A DNA stretch of 64,000 nt from Microtetraspora fusca (GTDB lineage Bacteria; Actinomycetota; Actinomycetes; Streptosporangiales; Streptosporangiaceae): positions 334,790-398,789 of the forward strand of contig NZ_BBYK01000039.1 of NCBI RefSeq assembly GCF_001570365.1, in the 5' to 3' direction. Shown here in pieces: positions 60,805 to 64,000 of the stretch. Within the stretch, counting starts at the first letter, position 1. Each line of letters starts with the position of its first letter. The notes under the pieces were generated by a model that made no database searches, was not told where the DNA came from, and worked only from the letters and a program-made list of their open reading frames with translations. The position numbers were made by a program, and so were the translations under genes.

Positions 60805-61398
60805 CTACTGGATCTTGCCTGCGATCTCGTCGGCCTTGCCGCCGGCCTTCGCGCCGGCCTGCTGTGCCTTGCCACCGGCCCTGGCACCGGCCTGCTCGAC
60901 CTTCTCGCCGGCCCACCTGGTGGTCTCCGCGGTGGTCTCCTTCATGCTCTCGGCCCACCGACCGGACCTGTTCCGGTACATCACCGCGCCGGCCACGCCG
61001 ATCGCCAGACCGGCGAACAGCATCAGCATCGGCCAGCGGCGCCGGGTCCGGGCGAGGGGGCCGGGTTCGACCCGCCGGGCCGCTTCGTGGAGAAACGAGC
61101 TCACGCGAGGGGCGATCTCGTCCTCGATGGTGCACGCCGCCTGTTCCAGCTTCGGCGCCGCCCACACGCGGGCGTCGGTGATGCGCGTCACGGTGACGTC
61201 GCGCGCGTTCCCCACCATCGGAGGCACCTTGCCCACCATGGGCGTCATCTTGCCCACCATAGGGCTGACCTTGCCCGTGACCGGGCTCATCTTGCTGACC
61301 ATCGGACGCATCTGGGCCTTCATGCGGCCCTTCATGCCGCCCAGTCCCCTCCGCGGCATCCGTACATTGACACGGTTCCTTCTGAGTGTCAGGGACAC
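60805..61398 (-). CDS. single-span protein with PMVGK repeats
   Basis: The 197-residue protein starts with GTG at 61398 after GGAGG. Near residues 30-65 a period of about seven repeats KMSPVTG, KVSPMVG, KMTPMVG and KVPPMVG. A transmembrane helix follows (MLMLFAGLAIGVAGAVMY), and the C-terminal tail is alanine- and lysine-rich (AGARAGGKAQQAGAKAGGKA). It resembles cell-envelope or DNA-binding tail proteins of actinomycetes. The function is unknown. Confidence 0.65.
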   Translation of the reverse strand: MSLTLRRNRVNVRMPRRGLGGMKGRMKAQMRPMVSKMSPVTGKVSPMVGKMTPMVGKVPPMVGNARDVTVTRITDARVWAAPKLEQAACTIEDEIAPRVSSFLHEAARRVEPGPLARTRRRWPMLMLFAGLAIGVAGAVMYRNRSGRWAESMKETTAETTRWAGEKVEQAGARAGGKAQQAGAKAGGKADEIAGKIQ

Positions 61399-61549
61399 GA
61401 CAAACCTCCCCGTTGTTGGGGCCCCGTGACGACCCTCTTCCCGTGTCAAAGCGGCTCAATCATGACGCGGTCCCCCCAGGCGGGGTCGATACGCTGTTCA
61501 CCGAAGTTCAACGAACAACCGATACCTGCACGAAAAGGGGGCGGCCCTC

Positions 61550-62080
61550 GTGGCTGAGAACCTCATCGCGAACCTTCGCACCAACCATGGCACCATCCGG
61601 GTCAAGCTCTTCCCGTACCTGGCGCCGAAGACCGTGCGCAACTTCGTCGAACTGGCCGAAGGCACCCGGGAGTGGACCCACCCCGAGACCGGCGAGAAGA
61701 CCACCGCCAAGCTGTACGACGGCACGATCTTCCACCGCGTCATCAGCGGCTTCATGATCCAGGGCGGCGACCCGCTCGGCCAGGGCATCGGCGGCCCCGG
61801 CTACAGCTTCGACGACGAGATCCACCCGGAGAACATCTTCAACCGGCCCTACCTGCTCGCCATGGCCAACGCCGGCAAGCGCTTCGGTCAGGGCACCAAC
61901 GGCTCGCAGTTCTTCATCACGGTCGCCCCCACGCCGCACCTCAACCAGGGCCACACCATCTTCGGCGAGGTCATCGAGGGCACCGAGGTCGTCGACTCCA
62001 TCGCCAAGACCCCGACCGGCCGCCAGGACCGGCCCGTCAACGACGTGGTGCTCGAGGAAGTCACCATCGAGCGTTCGTGA
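61550..62080 (+). CDS. cyclophilin-type peptidyl-prolyl isomerase
   Basis: The 176-residue protein starts with GTG (MAENLIANLRTNHG). It is a single cyclophilin domain without a signal peptide: FHRVISGFMIQGGDP (catalytic arginine), GTNGSQFFITVAPTPHLN and HTIFGEVIEG. It should act in the cytoplasm. In actinomycetes this gene commonly precedes the rhomboid gene, as here. Confidence 0.95.
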   Translation: MAENLIANLRTNHGTIRVKLFPYLAPKTVRNFVELAEGTREWTHPETGEKTTAKLYDGTIFHRVISGFMIQGGDPLGQGIGGPGYSFDDEIHPENIFNRPYLLAMANAGKRFGQGTNGSQFFITVAPTPHLNQGHTIFGEVIEGTEVVDSIAKTPTGRQDRPVNDVVLEEVTIERS

Positions 62081-62131
62081 AAAACGGCTTATAGGCTAGG
62101 AGGCCGTGGACACGCCCTTCGGAAGGACTCC

Positions 62132-62989
62132 ATGACCTCCCAGCCACCGCCGATGCACCCGGGGGCGGAAGCCGCGCCGACCTGCTACCGCCACCCGGAG
62201 CGCGAGACATACGTGCGTTGCCAGCGCTGCGAGCGCTCCATCTGCCCTGACTGCATGCGCGACGCCGCCGTCGGCCACCAGTGCGTCGAATGCGTCCAGC
62301 AGGGCAACCGCGGCGTCCGGAACGCCCGCGGGATGTTCGGCGGGGCCGTGGTCACCACGCCACGCGTGACCTGGGCCCTGCTGATCGTCAACGTGCTCGC
62401 CTACCTCGCCGAGATCGCCGACCCCGAAGGGGTCATCGGGCGCTTCGCGACGTGGTCCTACGGGATCTACCAGGGCGAGTGGTGGCGCCTCATCACCGGA
62501 GCGTTCCTGCACGCCCCGCTGACGTCCAGCTGGTCCCTGTCCCACATCCTCTTCAACATGTGGGCGTTGTACGCCATCGGCCCCACGCTGGAACGGCGGC
62601 TCGGCTCACTCCGCTTCGCCGCGCTCTACCTGCTGTCCGCGCTCGGAGGCTCGGTCGCCGTCTACCTCTTCGGCGACGTCGCCGTCGGCGCGTCCGGCGC
62701 GATCTACGGCCTGTTCGGCGCGCTCTTCGTGGTGTCCAGGAAGCTCGGCTTCGACGCCCGCGGAGTCCTCTGGCTGATCGGGATCAACATCGTCCTGACC
62801 TTCGTCGTCTCCGGGATCAGCTGGCAGGGCCACCTCGGCGGCCTCGTGACCGGCACCGTCGTCGCGGCCGCCTTCGTCTACGCCCCGCGCGGATCCCGGA
62901 ACGCCGTCCAGCTCTCCGCCGTGGTCGCCCTGCTCACGATCATGGCGGTGATCCTGCTGACCTTCCCGCCGCACGTCGTAATCGCGTGA
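62132..62989 (+). CDS. rhomboid protease with N-terminal zinc-finger (B-box-like) domain
   Basis: The 285-residue protein has a cysteine/histidine-rich start (CYRHPERETYVRCQRCERSI, then CPDCMRDAAVGHQC), typical of actinomycete rhomboids. Six helices follow. The catalytic serine is in VGASGAIYGLFGAL and the histidine in WQGHLGGLVTG. It cleaves membrane proteins within the bilayer. The substrate is not known. Confidence 0.94.
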   Translation: MTSQPPPMHPGAEAAPTCYRHPERETYVRCQRCERSICPDCMRDAAVGHQCVECVQQGNRGVRNARGMFGGAVVTTPRVTWALLIVNVLAYLAEIADPEGVIGRFATWSYGIYQGEWWRLITGAFLHAPLTSSWSLSHILFNMWALYAIGPTLERRLGSLRFAALYLLSALGGSVAVYLFGDVAVGASGAIYGLFGALFVVSRKLGFDARGVLWLIGINIVLTFVVSGISWQGHLGGLVTGTVVAAAFVYAPRGSRNAVQLSAVVALLTIMAVILLTFPPHVVIA

Positions 62990-62991
62990 TC

Positions 62992-63023
62992 TCGTCCACA
63001 GGTGTGGATAAGCCTGTGGACAA
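62992..63023. promoter_or_regulatory. cluster of three DnaA-box-like sequences
   Basis: TCGTCCACA (62992-63000), TGTGGATAA (63003-63011, reverse of TTATCCACA) and TGTGGACAA (63015-63023, reverse of TTGTCCACA) lie within 32 bases. The last two match the consensus exactly. The spot is between convergent rhomboid and crgA genes. Confidence 0.65.
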
Positions 63024-63032
63024 CGATCGCCG

Positions 63033-63278
63033 TCAGCGCCAGCGTGTGGAAAGGATCACACCGAAGATGATCGCGCCGAAGCCGATCAGCAGGTTCCAGT
63101 TGCCCAGAGCCCCCAGACCCGGCACGTCCGGCGCGATGTAGTACACCGCGATCCAGGCGATCCCAATGATCCAGCACACGACCATCAGCGGAGCGAGCCA
63201 CCGGGGGCTGACCTTCACCGTCTGCGCCTTCTGCGGCGGCGTGTAGACGGCCTTCTTACGGATCTTGGACTTCGGCAC
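63033..63278 (-). CDS. crgA: cell division protein CrgA
   Basis: The 81-residue protein starts with GTG at 63278 (VPKSKIRKKAVYTPP) after GAGGGA. Two membrane helices (LAPLMVVCWIIGIAWIAVYY and LLIGFGAIIFGVIL) and the short basic N-terminus define CrgA. It links FtsZ, FtsI and PBPs at the septum of actinobacteria. Its position near rhomboid and pabA, close to pknB, is conserved. Confidence 0.95.
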   Translation of the reverse strand: MPKSKIRKKAVYTPPQKAQTVKVSPRWLAPLMVVCWIIGIAWIAVYYIAPDVPGLGALGNWNLLIGFGAIIFGVILSTRWR

Positions 63279-63325
63279 GGCAGTTCCCTCGTTAGTGGGC
63301 GCAGTTCCGAGTAAGGATAGTCTGC

Positions 63326-63913
63326 ATGGTCGACCGACCGCGATTCCCCGCACGTGTCCTCGTGGTGGACAACCACGACAGCTTCGTCCACACCATCGTG
63401 CAGTATCTGTGCGAACTCGGAGCCGACTGTGACGTCCGGCCGCGCGACGACGTCACCGTGGACGACGCCGACCGGTACGACGGCGTGCTCGTCTCCCCCG
63501 GCCCCGGCACTCCGGAAGCCGCCGGAGTCAGCGTCCCCATGGTCCGCCACTGCGCGGAACGCGGCCTCCCCCTGCTCGGCGTCTGCCTCGGCCACCAGGC
63601 CATCGCCGTCGCGTACGGCGGCACCGTCGGTCGCGCCCCCGAACTCATGCACGGCCGCACCAGCGAGATCGACCACGACGGCAAAGGCGTCTTCGCCGGC
63701 ATCCCGTCGCCGGTCACCATGACGCGCTACCACTCCCTCGCCGTGATCGACGTACCGCTCGTGCTCGAGGTCAGCGCCACCACGCCCGAAGGCGTCGTCA
63801 TGGGCCTGCGGCACCGCGACGCGCCCATCGAGGGCATCCAGTTCCACCCCGAGTCCATCCTGTCCGAGCACGGCCACCGGCTCCTCGGCAACTGGCTCGA
63901 CCGGATCGTGTAA
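63326..63913 (+). CDS. PabA/TrpG-type glutamine amidotransferase
   Basis: The 195-residue class I glutaminase has GVCLGHQAIAVAYGG (catalytic cysteine) and IEGIQFHPESIL (histidine and glutamate), with an N-terminal RVLVVDNHDSFVHTIVQYL. It would supply ammonia for aminodeoxychorismate or anthranilate synthase. No PabB or TrpE gene is next to it; in actinomycetes this copy sits before the pknB/pknA cluster. Confidence 0.93.
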   Translation: MVDRPRFPARVLVVDNHDSFVHTIVQYLCELGADCDVRPRDDVTVDDADRYDGVLVSPGPGTPEAAGVSVPMVRHCAERGLPLLGVCLGHQAIAVAYGGTVGRAPELMHGRTSEIDHDGKGVFAGIPSPVTMTRYHSLAVIDVPLVLEVSATTPEGVVMGLRHRDAPIEGIQFHPESILSEHGHRLLGNWLDRIV

Positions 63914-63943
63914 CGCTTCCACCCCGGGACACGACTAACAGAC

Positions 63944-63982
63944 GAGGGCTTCCGCCATTGCCCCCGAGTGGCGGAAGCCCTC
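63944..63982. terminator. strong hairpin after the amidotransferase gene
   Basis: GAGGGCTTCCGCCA pairs perfectly with TGGCGGAAGCCCTC around an 11-base loop. It probably separates this gene from the next cluster, outside the window. Confidence 0.8.
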
Positions 63983-64000
63983 TCCATGTTCCGGGGCAAT

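Overview
The window looks like a piece of the chromosome of a high-GC actinomycete. GTG and TTG starts are frequent, third codon positions are strongly G or C, and DUF397, XRE-DUF5753, DLW-39, CrgA and HelD-family genes are present. The conserved flanks are DLW-39 and tRNA-Ala on the left, and cyclophilin, rhomboid, CrgA and a PabA/TrpG amidotransferase on the right. This set normally lies near oriC in actinomycetes. Three DnaA-box-like sequences between the rhomboid and crgA genes fit that. A member of the Streptosporangiales is my guess, but no rRNA is available to prove it.

Layout. 0.4-13.6 kb holds a secreted trypsin-like protease and a tightly overlapping four-gene minus-strand operon (ThDP enzyme, FAD/Fe-S oxidase, enolase-superfamily enzyme, GH15 glycosidase). 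It also holds a CPBP protease with a PadR/HAAS pair, a DUF397 protein, an RsbW-like ATPase, the 39-residue DLW-39 protein, a phosphonatase-like hydrolase and tRNA-Ala(UGC).

13.7-26.5 kb is an actinomycete integrative and conjugative element (AICE) inserted at the tRNA-Ala 3' end. It encodes integrase, excisionase, a RepSA-like rolling-circle initiator, a tiny CxxC protein, an FtsK-like Tra ATPase, a Pra-like activator and a regulatory block (HTH protein, PP2C-like phosphatase, ATPase, XRE regulator). Recurrent TGTCTAGGGGG-type sites lie in its control regions. Copies of the 43-bp tRNA-Ala end recur at 26.4, 27.5 and 28.5 kb. The first two intervals hold one toxin-antitoxin pair each, and the last copy abuts the tail of a second integrase. 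A cut-down Pra gene with its upstream region at 29.9-30.0 kb marks the remains of that second element. A still more decayed arm lies at 35.8 kb, and a tRNA-Lys-type att relic sits inside the first element at 25.2 kb.

28.7-53.6 kb is a mixed accessory stretch. It includes a kinase-like protein, secreted and lipoproteins, two-component genes, an ECF-type sigma factor with a redoxin, an orphan 5'-nucleotidase C-terminal domain, drug-modification-like enzymes, a Tat-exported flavin dehydrogenase, and an MFS exporter divergent from its TetR regulator across a perfect 19-bp palindrome. 53.6-64 kb returns to conserved-type genes: an NhaD/ArsB permease, a KhtT-like and CBS pair, a second two-component pair, a HelD-family ATPase and the ori-proximal ppi-rhomboid-crgA-pabA cluster.

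The most interesting structure is the att-bounded array at 26.4-28.6 kb. A roughly 150-bp module (paired GGGCCATTA arm repeats, tRNA-Ala end, then a hairpin) is repeated about every 1 kb, with one toxin-antitoxin operon per interval.
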